A stretch of 6,729 nt of DNA from Desulfobacteraceae bacterium (lineage in GTDB: Bacteria; Desulfobacterota; Desulfobacteria; Desulfobacterales; UBA11574). Shown here in pieces: positions 1 to 6,154 of this stretch. The notes below the pieces were generated by a model that saw only the letters and a list, made by a program, of their open reading frames with translations, was not told the DNA's origin and ran no database searches. Each line of letters opens with the position of its first letter. Position 1 is the first letter of the stretch. The translations under genes were made by a program, and so were the position numbers. Location of the stretch: the NCBI GenBank assembly GCA_029857875.1, contig JAOUGB010000134.1, positions 1 through 6,729 on the forward strand, written 5' to 3'.

Positions 1-349
1 TTTTTGAGCCATTCGGGGTTTCGAGTGAAACCGTCTTTTTCTTCCATCTGTATGCAGATGATTTTATTCTGTTTTTACACGTATTGATGGCAATCCGATA
101 GAGCCAGGTGGAAAATGCCGATTCAAACCTGAATTTATTTATCGATTTGAAAACTTTTATAAAAATCTCCTGGGCGCAGTCATTGGTTTCATGATAATCT
201 CCCAAGAACCAGTAGACCAGGTTGAACAATCGATCTTTGTGTTTAAGAACCAGTTCGTCAAATGCAGCCATATCACCCGCTTGAACTGTCCGGATCAACA
301 CAGTGTCCGCGCGGGATGAACCGCCTGGCTTTTTTATGCGATTATTCAT
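1..349 (-). CDS. ECF-type RNA polymerase sigma factor, N-terminal part (cut by left edge)
   Basis: Partial gene; 116 codons are visible from an ATG at 349-347, and the C-terminal part (most of region 4) lies beyond the window. It would direct RNA polymerase core to a set of promoters, typically envelope-stress genes. The translation shows classic ECF region 2: LIRTVQAGDMAAFDELV (about 18-34), then the 2.1/2.2 helix DRLFNLVYWFLGDYHETND, AQEIFIKVFKSINKF (59-73) and FSTWLYRIAINTCKNR (79-94), followed by a basic linker. The start is uncertain. The ATG at 349 gives an extra N-terminal tail (MNNRIKKPGGSSRAD) and has no ribosome binding site, while GTG at codon 17 or ATG at codon 27 would give a start closer to usual ECF proteins. 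Any anti-sigma gene would lie off the left edge. The family call is secure; the regulon is unknown. Confidence 0.9.
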   Translation of the reverse strand, partial: MNNRIKKPGGSSRADTVLIRTVQAGDMAAFDELVLKHKDRLFNLVYWFLGDYHETNDCAQEIFIKVFKSINKFRFESAFSTWLYRIAINTCKNRIKSSAYRWKKKTVSLETPNGSK

Positions 350-354
350 TTTAT

Positions 355-382
355 TTAGACAAGATTTATTTCAAAATGTTCC
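355..382 (-). promoter_or_regulatory. Sigma-E-like ECF promoter in front of the sigma factor gene
   Basis: On the minus strand, GGAACAT (382-376) is followed by a 16-base spacer and TCTAA (359-355). This closely matches the known -35 (GGAACTT) and -10 (TCTRA) elements of RpoE-like ECF sigma factors, with the usual spacing. Such promoters often lie in front of the sigma gene itself, so autoregulation is the natural inference. The transcript should begin at about 349-350, essentially at the upstream ATG, which implies either a leaderless mRNA or a downstream translation start. Confidence 0.6.
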
Positions 383-401
383 GGCGCTATTTAACCGCCG
401 G
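381..401. repeat. GC-rich inverted repeat overlapping the ECF promoter -35
   Basis: CCGGCG (381-386) and CGCCGG (396-401) form a perfect 6-bp all-GC inverted repeat around the AT-rich 9-base loop CTATTTAAC. It stands out in an AT-rich divergent intergenic region. Its left arm overlaps the first two bases of the proposed -35 element (376-382), so it would suit an operator. There is no T tract on either side to support a terminator. Function not known. Confidence 0.4.
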
Positions 402-478
402 TTTCAAACCCGAATGGATTAAAAGTTGCTTGATCAATTTTTCCTATCATGCAAAAAATATAGATTCAATGTGAAATT

Positions 479-1024
479 ATGAGAGAGAGCCATGCAATAA
501 ATTTTTGTTTGATATTTATCTTTATCATCATTATTTTAACGTTACCCTTTGCAAAAGCAGAAGGAGGAACCATGGAACTAACAAGCTCAGCATTTGATGA
601 AGGCGGGATGATTCCCAGCAAATATACCTGTGATGGAGCCGATGTGTCGCCACCTTTAAAATGGGGTTCACTTCCGGATGGCACAAAGAGTCTTGCGCTC
701 ATCTGTGATGATCCGGATGCACCCATGGGCACATGGGTCCACTGGGTATACTATGATATTCCGGCAAAGACAAAAGACCTCCCGGAGAGAATAACCCCCG
801 ATGAACATCCGGCCTCCGGCGGGGTTCAGGGAATCAATGATTTTCGTCGGATCGGTTACGGCGGTCCCTGTCCGCCGGGTGGTACTCACAGATATTTTTT
901 CAAATTATATGCCCTTGATACCCTGCTGAACCTGTCGCCTGGAGCCACAAAAAAGCAGGTTCTAAAGGCAATGGAAAACCATATCATCGGTCATGTGCAG
1001 TTAATGGGGAAATATCGCCGGTAA
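479..1024 (+). CDS. PEBP/YbhB-YbcL family protein, probably exported
   Basis: A 181-residue phosphatidylethanolamine-binding-protein-family member of the bacterial YbhB/YbcL type. Cellular role and ligand are not established for most bacterial members. Core motifs: IPSKYTCDGADVSPPL (45-60), the DDPDAP anion-pocket segment (77-82) followed by WVHWVYYDIP (86-95), GYGGPCPPGGTHRYFFKLYA (127-146) with the GxHR signature, and a final HIIGHVQLMGKY. Residues 1-27 look like a signal peptide: short N-region with Arg, hydrophobic LIFIFIIIILTLPF, and a signal peptidase I site after AKA. The 479 ATG has no clear Shine-Dalgarno sequence. An in-frame ATG at 572 (Met32) sits behind AGGAGG and would give a 150-residue cytoplasmic form of the size usual for E. 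coli YbhB, so the start, and with it the location, is ambiguous. It is divergent from the sigma factor and not evidently in an operon. Confidence 0.9.
   Translation: MRESHAINFCLIFIFIIIILTLPFAKAEGGTMELTSSAFDEGGMIPSKYTCDGADVSPPLKWGSLPDGTKSLALICDDPDAPMGTWVHWVYYDIPAKTKDLPERITPDEHPASGGVQGINDFRRIGYGGPCPPGGTHRYFFKLYALDTLLNLSPGATKKQVLKAMENHIIGHVQLMGKYRR
562..574 (+). promoter_or_regulatory. Strong internal ribosome binding site and alternative ATG in the PEBP gene
   Basis: AGGAGG at 562-567 lies 4 bases before the in-frame ATG at 572-574. The spacing is slightly short but usable. The site falls just after the predicted signal peptide cleavage point and encodes Glu-Gly-Gly, so it may be coincidental. 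It is nevertheless a far better Shine-Dalgarno match than anything before the 479 start. Confidence 0.45.
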
Positions 1025-1286
1025 TTGAATGTCTCGGAAATTCCGTGTATTATTGAAACGCTCAGTTTAGGTTAAAGCTACCCGAAGTCATACGCCAGGC
1101 GTGACAGTTCTCGGTTTGATAGCGGACATATTTGCCGGCAGCCGGTGTTGTCTGAAAAAGTTGTCAAAATATTGACGGAAAACGACTTATCTTTCAATCT
1201 CAAAGACGCTCTTTTCTCTAAAATTTGGTCAACCGGTTAAAAACATGGAATATATTCTGTTGCAGAGTGTTTTAAGAAAAGCCGTG

Positions 1287-1299
1287 GCATGATTCATGC
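1287..1299. repeat. 13-bp perfect palindrome, possible operator
   Basis: GCATGA-T-TCATGC is a perfect inverted repeat with a single central base, about 50 bases before the candidate -35 of the mlaC-like operon. Its shape fits a dimeric regulator site, but a palindrome of this size can arise by chance in a few hundred bases, and no regulator gene is nearby. Confidence 0.25.
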
Positions 1300-1331
1300 A
1301 AATACACGCACCTAAATCTGTTTCGTTCTTT

Positions 1332-1347
1332 CCCATATACTTATGGG
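1332..1347. repeat. Inverted repeat next to the operon promoter, possible operator
   Basis: CCCATA (1332-1337) and TATGGG (1342-1347) are perfectly complementary around TACT. The repeat ends one base before the proposed -35 (TTGCAT, 1349-1354), a usual place for an activator or repressor site. It is inferred from position only. Confidence 0.3.
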
Positions 1348-1348
1348 G

Positions 1349-1377
1349 TTGCATATAAGCAAAATATCGGTTAGATA
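1349..1377 (+). promoter_or_regulatory. Sigma-70-like promoter for the mlaC-like/RND/mlaA operon
   Basis: TTGCAT (1349-1354), a 17-base spacer and TAGATA (1372-1377) resemble the housekeeping -35/-10 pair. The -10 ends directly against an ATG at 1378, so a transcript from here would start near 1384. That excludes the 1378 ATG and supports translation from 1411. No better candidate is seen closer to the gene. Confidence 0.45.
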
Positions 1378-1410
1378 ATGGGGAAAATAACGATATCCAG
1401 AGGCATGACG

Positions 1411-1992
1411 ATGAAAAGAATTTTATATGCAGTTTTAGTGTTCCTGCTCATGAGCCAGGTCGGCTGGTCGAATGACAAAAGTGCGGCAAAGGAATTGCTG
1501 ATAACTAAAATTGAAGCAGCACTTGCCGTATTGCAGAGAAAAGATCTCGTTCAGCAGGACAAAAATGAACAGGTTGTAAAAATCGTAGAACCAATCTTTG
1601 ACTACAATCTCATGGCAAAACTCACGTTGGGCAGAAAGTACTGGCCCGGCCTTTCAGAAAAAAATAGGGAGAGATTTGTCGATCTTTTTGTAGCACGGTT
1701 AAAGGCTTCGTATATTGATAAATTATCCCTTTATACTGATGAGAAAGTTGCCTATGACACGCCTGTTCAAGAAGGGATAAAAATTCAAATACCGACCAGC
1801 GTGATTTCTAAAAACAAGAGTATCGCCATGATGTACAAACTATATAAGTCGTCAAATAGCTGGAAAATTTATGACATAGAGATCGAAGGCGTCAGCCTCA
1901 TTTCAACATATCGATCTCAGTTTTACGACATACTCAGCAAAGGCACCATTGACGATCTTCTTTTGAAACTCGAAAAACCGGAAAATAAATAA
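1411..1992 (+). CDS. mlaC: MlaC/Ttg2D/HpnM-family periplasmic lipid-binding protein
   Basis: A 193-residue member of the MlaC (toluene tolerance Ttg2D, also HpnM) family, close to the roughly 210 residues of E. coli MlaC. The family carries phospholipid, or in hopanoid producers possibly hopanoid, across the periplasm. Residues 1-20 (MKRILYAVLVFLLMSQVGWS) are a signal peptide with cleavage likely after Ser20. Family signatures are FDYNLMAKLTLGRKYW (63-78), ERFVDLFVARLKASYIDKL (87-105) and the C-terminal WKIYDIEIEGVSLIS then TYRSQFYDIL (151-175), a hallmark of the family. The open frame extends to ATG 1378, but 1411 is chosen for three reasons: AGAGG (1399-1403) lies 7 bases upstream, the signal peptide then starts with MKR, and the promoter -10 abuts 1378. 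It is the first gene of an operon with the RND transporter and MlaA. The lipid it carries cannot be read from sequence. Confidence 0.88.
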   Translation: MKRILYAVLVFLLMSQVGWSNDKSAAKELLITKIEAALAVLQRKDLVQQDKNEQVVKIVEPIFDYNLMAKLTLGRKYWPGLSEKNRERFVDLFVARLKASYIDKLSLYTDEKVAYDTPVQEGIKIQIPTSVISKNKSIAMMYKLYKSSNSWKIYDIEIEGVSLISTYRSQFYDILSKGTIDDLLLKLEKPENK

Positions 1993-2042
1993 TCACCTTT
2001 TAAAACCAGCTTTATTCGAATGCGCCTGTTTTAATAATTCAT

Positions 2043-4574
2043 ATGAATAAATCGTCCTCGTTGCTCACACAGTTTTTCGATAAGTTTATTTTGACACGGC
2101 CCAAAGTTGTTATTATCTGTCTGGTCGTGCTGGTTTCTTTTTTCGGTTATGCCGCAAAGGACTTTAAGCTTGACGCATCGGCGGAAACACTGGTGCTCGA
2201 GAATGATAAGGACCTTCAGTTTTCACGAATCATTGATTCCCGCTATGGACTGCAGGATTATTTGGTGATGACTTATGCCCCGAAGGGGGATCTGTTCGAC
2301 AATGTCACCCTTACAAAACTCTCTCGCCTGTGTGATGAATTAAAGAAATTAAAAAATGTTTCTACGGTTGTTTCGATACTGGATGCCCCGCTGTTGGAAA
2401 GTCCGCCGATTCCGATTAAAGAACTGACCGGCGACATTCCCACCATAGAATCCTCCAAGGTCGACAAAAAGTTGGCGAAGACTGAATTCAGGAACAGCCC
2501 GCTGTATCAAAATCTTCTGGTAAGCCCGGATCTTAAGACTACCGCACTGCTCATCTACTTTCCCATCGATGAGAGTTACCGGAATCTGCTGAACACTCGT
2601 AACCGTCTCAGGCAGAAAAAGGCCGAAGGATCTCTGTCGCCGGAGGAAGCTCTTGAATTCAAAAGCGTCATTGAGCAATTTAGAAACCATCGGGATCGGA
2701 TGAAGAAGATTCGGCATCAGGACATTGCTTCTGTCCGTGCAATTATGGATCATTATCGTAATGACGCCGACCTCTTTCTCGGTGGTGTCAGCATGATTGC
2801 GGACGATTTGATCAGCTTTATCAAAAACGATCTCAAAGTATTCGGTTTCGGCGTATTGTTTTTTTTGGTTATTACGTTGGGCATTATCTTCAAAAAAAAG
2901 CGCTGGATATTTTTGCCCATAATCTGCTGTGCGTTTTCAGTGGTTTCCATGATGGGTCTGCTGGGATTGTTCGACTGGGAAGTCACCGTTATATCGTCAA
3001 ATTTTATTTCGTTGCAGCTCATCATTACCATGGCGATCACCATTCACCTGACCGTACGTTACCGGGAACTTTACATTAAAAATCCTGAGGCCTCACAGCG
3101 TGAGCTCGTCCTTGATACGGTCAGCTTAATGGGCAAACCCTGCTTGTATGCCGCCTTGACGACCATTGCCGGGTTTGGCTCGCTGCTGCTATGCAATATT
3201 CTTCCGGTGATTACTTTTGGATGGATGATGAGTGCCGGCATTCTTGTATCCCTGATCATGACATTTCTCCTTTTTCCTTCCATATTGGTGCTGATGAGCA
3301 AAGAAACGCCGGCTGCCAGAAGAAAACCACACTTTTCATTGACCCCCTTTTTGGCAAGGTTTACCGAAGCACACGGTCTGTTAATATTGGTAGTAAGCGC
3401 CGTCGCTTTTGTTCTAACCGCCGTCGGAGTAACGAGACTAACGGTTGAAAACAGCTTCATCGATTACTTTAAACACACCACCGAGATTTATCAGGGTATG
3501 AAAACCATTGACCAAAACTTAGGTGGCACCACTCCTTTGGATATCATTGTCGATTTTGAAACACCCAAAGCAACAAAACCAATCGCCGCACCTAAACCCG
3601 TTCAAAACAAAGGCGATGAATTCGATACATTCAATGAATTTGAAAATTCGGAAAAAGAAGATAAATATTGGTTTACGTTGGAAAAAATGACACTTGTCAA
3701 GAAAATTCATGATGATCTTGACCGTTTGCCGGAAATTGGCAAAGTGCTTTCGCTAGGGACTCTTTTGAAGATGACCGAAAAACTCAATAAAAATAAGCCC
3801 CTTGATAATTTGGAACTGGCCCTGCTCTACAACGAACTCCCCGACCGCTTCAAGGGCATGGTTTTAACACCGTACGTGTCCGTCGATCACAATCAGGTTC
3901 GTTTCTCTACCCGTGTCAGGGATTCAGAAAAAACATTGAAGCGAAATCAGTTGCTAAAAAAGATCCATGAAGATCTGGTGAGCAAATTCGGATTGAATGA
4001 GAACAAGGTCCATTTGACAGGAATGTTGGTATTATATAACAACATGCTGCAAAGTCTTTTTAAATCACAAATTCAAACCCTTGGAGTGGTTATTCTGGCC
4101 CTAATGAGCATGTTTATGATTTTGTTTAGATCGTTGAAAATCTCGCTGATTGCTATTTTTCCCAATCTGCTTTCCATCGGCGTAGTCCTCGGCGTCATGG
4201 GCTGGCTGAATATTCCCCTTGATATGATGACCATCACCATTGCTTCCATCAGTGTCGGGATAGCTGTGGATGACACCATTCACTATATTCACAGGTTTAC
4301 TCATGAGATTAAAATCGATCAGAATTATATTCAGGCATTGCATCGGTGTCATGGAAGCATCGGCCACGCAATGTACTATACATCGGTGACTATCATCATC
4401 GGTTTTTCAATTCTGGTGTTGTCCAATTTTATTCCCAGCATATATTTCGGGCTGCTGACGGGATTGGCGATGCTTATTGCCTTGATGGCTGCGCTGACGC
4501 TGTTGCCCCAACTTTTGGTCGTTTTTAAACCGTTTGGTCCCGAAGTGAAAGAAAACCCGAAGGACGCCCAGTGA
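2043..4574 (+). CDS. MMPL/RND-superfamily transporter (HpnN-like), inner-membrane partner of the MlaC/MlaA pair
   Basis: An 843-residue full-length RND permease of the MMPL/COG1033 class, with two homologous halves of six membrane segments each. Approximate segments are 21-38, 265-283, 288-309, 315-337, 366-388, 391-418, 443-463, 678-695, 699-719, 724-745, 775-797 and 798-825. The two large periplasmic loops are 39-264 and 464-677. The second half carries SVGIAVDDTIHYIHRF (737-752), the acidic membrane motif expected for proton coupling. The equivalent first-half stretch ITMAITIHLTVRYREL (328-343) lacks the acids. Loop 2 contains a charged, low-complexity insert (about 505-543). Size and MlaC-like neighbour recall HpnN, which moves hopanoids to the outer membrane, but no hopanoid gene is present here. 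The ATG at 2043 has no obvious Shine-Dalgarno sequence; it lies 50 bases after the mlaC-like stop, and translational coupling to mlaA follows. It probably exchanges lipid with MlaC; substrate and direction are unknown. Confidence 0.9.
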   Translation: MNKSSSLLTQFFDKFILTRPKVVIICLVVLVSFFGYAAKDFKLDASAETLVLENDKDLQFSRIIDSRYGLQDYLVMTYAPKGDLFDNVTLTKLSRLCDELKKLKNVSTVVSILDAPLLESPPIPIKELTGDIPTIESSKVDKKLAKTEFRNSPLYQNLLVSPDLKTTALLIYFPIDESYRNLLNTRNRLRQKKAEGSLSPEEALEFKSVIEQFRNHRDRMKKIRHQDIASVRAIMDHYRNDADLFLGGVSMIADDLISFIKNDLKVFGFGVLFFLVITLGIIFKKKRWIFLPIICCAFSVVSMMGLLGLFDWEVTVISSNFISLQLIITMAITIHLTVRYRELYIKNPEASQRELVLDTVSLMGKPCLYAALTTIAGFGSLLLCNILPVITFGWMMSAGILVSLIMTFLLFPSILVLMSKETPAARRKPHFSLTPFLARFTEAHGLLILVVSAVAFVLTAVGVTRLTVENSFIDYFKHTTEIYQGMKTIDQNLGGTTPLDIIVDFETPKATKPIAAPKPVQNKGDEFDTFNEFENSEKEDKYWFTLEKMTLVKKIHDDLDRLPEIGKVLSLGTLLKMTEKLNKNKPLDNLELALLYNELPDRFKGMVLTPYVSVDHNQVRFSTRVRDSEKTLKRNQLLKKIHEDLVSKFGLNENKVHLTGMLVLYNNMLQSLFKSQIQTLGVVILALMSMFMILFRSLKISLIAIFPNLLSIGVVLGVMGWLNIPLDMMTITIASISVGIAVDDTIHYIHRFTHEIKIDQNYIQALHRCHGSIGHAMYYTSVTIIIGFSILVLSNFIPSIYFGLLTGLAMLIALMAALTLLPQLLVVFKPFGPEVKENPKDAQ

Positions 4575-4575
4575 T

Positions 4576-5415
4576 ATGCTGAAAAAACAAATTTTCCATC
4601 TGCTGCCGATACTTTTGCTTTTCACTTATTTGTCTACCGGGTGTGCCCACAAACCTCTGAACTCCCTACATGAAACAGCCAACGATGCTGCACTCGATCA
4701 AAATAGAACGACAACAGCAGACAAGACAGAAGAGATGTCTCAAAATCCGGATGTTGGAGATAATTTTGAAAAGGGGCTTTTTGAAGAAGAGTTTGAAACG
4801 AAGCAATTGGAGGTGGCAGACCCTTTGTATATCTGGAACAAGGGAATGTACCATTTCAATGACAAGCTATATTTCTGGGTGCTCAAGCCACTGGCAAAAG
4901 GATACACGACGATTACTCCGGATATTTTCAGGGTTGGTGTGAGAAATTTTTTCTATAACCTGATGATGCCGATTCGATTTGTCAACTGCATTCTTCAGGG
5001 CAAAGGAAATGCTGCCGCATCTGAATTTACCAGGTTTGTTATAAACACCACAATCGGTGTCCTTGGATTAGGAGATCTGGCAAGTCAATATCCTCTACTT
5101 AATCTTTCCGATGATGAGGACCTTGGCCAGACATTCGCTAAATATGGCATCGGCAATGGATTTTTCCTTGTATGGCCGATTCTGGGGCCTTCAACACTGC
5201 GTGATTTTATAGGATCTATAGGTGACGCATATTTAAATCCACTCATTTATATTGATCCTTTTGAGACGGAAATGGCTGTCAGGGGTTTTAACCTCATCAA
5301 TCGAACCTCTTTTCATATCGGTGAGTATGAGGCATTAAAAGAAGCATCCGTAGATCCTTACGTTGCAATGCGCAATTCTTATCTCCAGTTCAGAGAGAAG
5401 AAGATCAAGCAATGA
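4576..5415 (+). CDS. mlaA: MlaA (VacJ) family outer-membrane lipoprotein
   Basis: A 279-residue MlaA/VacJ lipoprotein (E. coli MlaA is about 250). In the Mla system MlaA forms a ring in the inner leaflet of the outer membrane and passes mislocalised outer-leaflet phospholipid to MlaC. Residues 1-22 are a lipoprotein signal with lipobox LSTGC (Cys23); Ala at +2 predicts outer-membrane sorting. A polar, acidic linker (about 24-80) precedes the domain, which begins at VADPLYIWNKGMYHFND (80-96). It continues with VGVRNFFYNLMMPIRFVN (120-137), FTRFVINTTIGVLGLGD (151-167), the EDLGQTFAKYGIG segment (181-193), GFFLVWPILGPSTLRD (195-210) and DAYLNPLIYI (217-226). The start follows the RND stop by one base, with GAAGGA at 4559-4564 (11 bases upstream), so the two are cotranscribed and probably translationally coupled. 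Last gene of the operon. The long linker is unusual but typical family residues are intact. Confidence 0.94.
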   Translation: MLKKQIFHLLPILLLFTYLSTGCAHKPLNSLHETANDAALDQNRTTTADKTEEMSQNPDVGDNFEKGLFEEEFETKQLEVADPLYIWNKGMYHFNDKLYFWVLKPLAKGYTTITPDIFRVGVRNFFYNLMMPIRFVNCILQGKGNAAASEFTRFVINTTIGVLGLGDLASQYPLLNLSDDEDLGQTFAKYGIGNGFFLVWPILGPSTLRDFIGSIGDAYLNPLIYIDPFETEMAVRGFNLINRTSFHIGEYEALKEASVDPYVAMRNSYLQFREKKIKQ

Positions 5416-5460
5416 AAGATCTGAGGGATCTGGGAAATTTTATTATAAACAATTATTTAT

Positions 5461-5482
5461 GGGCCTCTGATTCTGAGAGCCC
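5461..5482 (+). terminator. Hairpin after mlaA, weak terminator candidate
   Basis: GGG-C-CTCT, loop GATTCTG, AGAG-CCC forms a 7-bp stem with one bulged C, 46 bases after the mlaA stop. There is no T tract on the plus strand (ACGCTTCC follows), so intrinsic termination is doubtful. It could instead protect the 3' end of the message or be without function. Nothing else in the 5416-5592 gap is convincing apart from a small GATCTG direct repeat (5418-5423, 5427-5432). Confidence 0.25.
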
Positions 5483-5592
5483 ACGCTTCCGCTTCCAGTC
5501 CGCAGGGGAGAACGGAATGGATAAAATTTGATGCAACTTCCTTTTTAAATGGAAATGCAAATCTTTTTGTGAAAAGGAATACATTTTTAAAT

Positions 5593-6144
5593 ATGTTTAT
5601 ACATCGACGCTGTTTTTTAAAAATCGGGGCGCAAGCGGCTTTATGCAGCGTATTCCCAGCAACAGTCATTGCTTCCATTGGTCGTTTGTCGGCGCCAAAA
5701 CGAAAGTTGTTATTGTTCAATACGCACACCGACGAGAACCTTGATGTGTGTTTTTACGCCAAAGGCCGGTATCAGCCAGAAGCCCTGAAAAAAATCAACT
5801 ACATTCTCCGTGATCATCGAACAGAAGAAATTAAACCCATCCATAAAGGCCTCCTGAATCTACTTCATTCCATTTCTAATACTCTTGACCGGCCGACCCG
5901 GTTCCATATTATTTCCGGATACCGTTCTCCCGAAACAAACGCCGAGCTGCGAAAGAAAAGCAAATACGTCGTCAAGAACAGTTTACACATCCAAGGTGAA
6001 GCTGCCGATATCCGGATTCCGGGTTACGATACGAAATGGTTGCGAAAGGTCTGTATGAAGTTAAAAGCCGGTGGAGTAGGGTATTACCGGAAATCCGATT
6101 TTGTACATGTGGATGTCGGTCCTGTTCGGCACTGGCAAATTTAA
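5593..6144 (+). CDS. Tat-exported peptidase M15/DUF882 family murein endopeptidase (YcbK/MepK type)
   Basis: 183 residues from ATG 5593. The family (E. coli YcbK/MepK) comprises Zn-dependent murein peptidases; MepK cuts mDAP-mDAP (3-3) cross-links. The N-terminus HRRCFLKIGAQAAL matches a Tat signal (RRxFLK) with a hydrophobic stretch to about ATVIA, as in E. coli MepK. Catalytic-domain signatures are ISGYRSPETN (107-116), SLHIQGEAADIRI (130-142) with Zn ligands His132 and Asp139, and GGVGYYRKSDFVHVDVGPVR (160-179) with the third ligand His172. All ligands are present, so it should be active. The open frame also allows GTG at 5569 (191 residues), but AAGGA at 5574-5578 and the usual short Tat N-region favour 5593, although that spacing (14 bases) is long. 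No clear promoter is seen. It converges on the L,D-transpeptidase gene, a functionally related partner. Confidence 0.88.
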   Translation: MFIHRRCFLKIGAQAALCSVFPATVIASIGRLSAPKRKLLLFNTHTDENLDVCFYAKGRYQPEALKKINYILRDHRTEEIKPIHKGLLNLLHSISNTLDRPTRFHIISGYRSPETNAELRKKSKYVVKNSLHIQGEAADIRIPGYDTKWLRKVCMKLKAGGVGYYRKSDFVHVDVGPVRHWQI

Positions 6145-6154
6145 ATTAACTGCT

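Larger units (their letters stand above)
1025..1410 (+). other. Non-coding stretch between the PEBP gene and the lipid-transport operon
   Basis: I see no supportable gene in these roughly 390 bases. The longest open frame without a recognised start is 1076-1237, which has no ATG and no family resemblance. The stretch holds several short palindromes: CGGAA-A-TTCCG (1035-1045), ACGCC-A-GGCGT (1092-1102), GTCAA-AATA-TTGAC (1163-1176), AACCGGTT (1231-1238), GCATGA-T-TCATGC (1287-1299) and CCCATA-TACT-TATGGG (1332-1347). None is followed by a T run, so no rho-independent terminator is evident after the PEBP gene. The promoter of the downstream operon is probably at the right end. Confidence 0.6.

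Noticed and set aside
262..474. Plus-strand open frame of 70 codons overlapping the sigma factor start
   Set aside because: It runs antisense over the sigma gene and its promoter, has no ribosome binding site, and its translation resembles no family.
1035..1105. Palindromes CGGAA-A-TTCCG and ACGCC-A-GGCGT after the PEBP gene as a terminator
   Set aside because: The single-base centres cannot form stable hairpin loops without opening pairs, and no T tract follows either.
1076..1237. Stop-to-stop open frame in the intergenic region with a protein-like stretch (VKILTENDLSFNLKDAL)
   Set aside because: It has no ATG, only weak GTG/TTG options without a Shine-Dalgarno sequence, and no recognisable family. 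Chance openness over 54 codons is plausible; a decayed gene fragment cannot be excluded.
3071..3460. Minus-strand open frame of 129 codons inside the RND gene
   Set aside because: It is fully antisense to a clearly conserved transporter segment and its composition is that of a shadow frame.
2043..4574. Naming the RND gene hpnN and the operon a hopanoid exporter
   Set aside because: Size and MlaC-like neighbour fit, but no squalene-hopene cyclase or other hpn gene is visible, and the MlaA partner equally suggests phospholipid.
5457..5729. Minus-strand open frame of 90 codons before and within the M15 peptidase gene
   Set aside because: It overlaps the Tat signal and start of a well-supported gene on the other strand and shows no recognisable motif.
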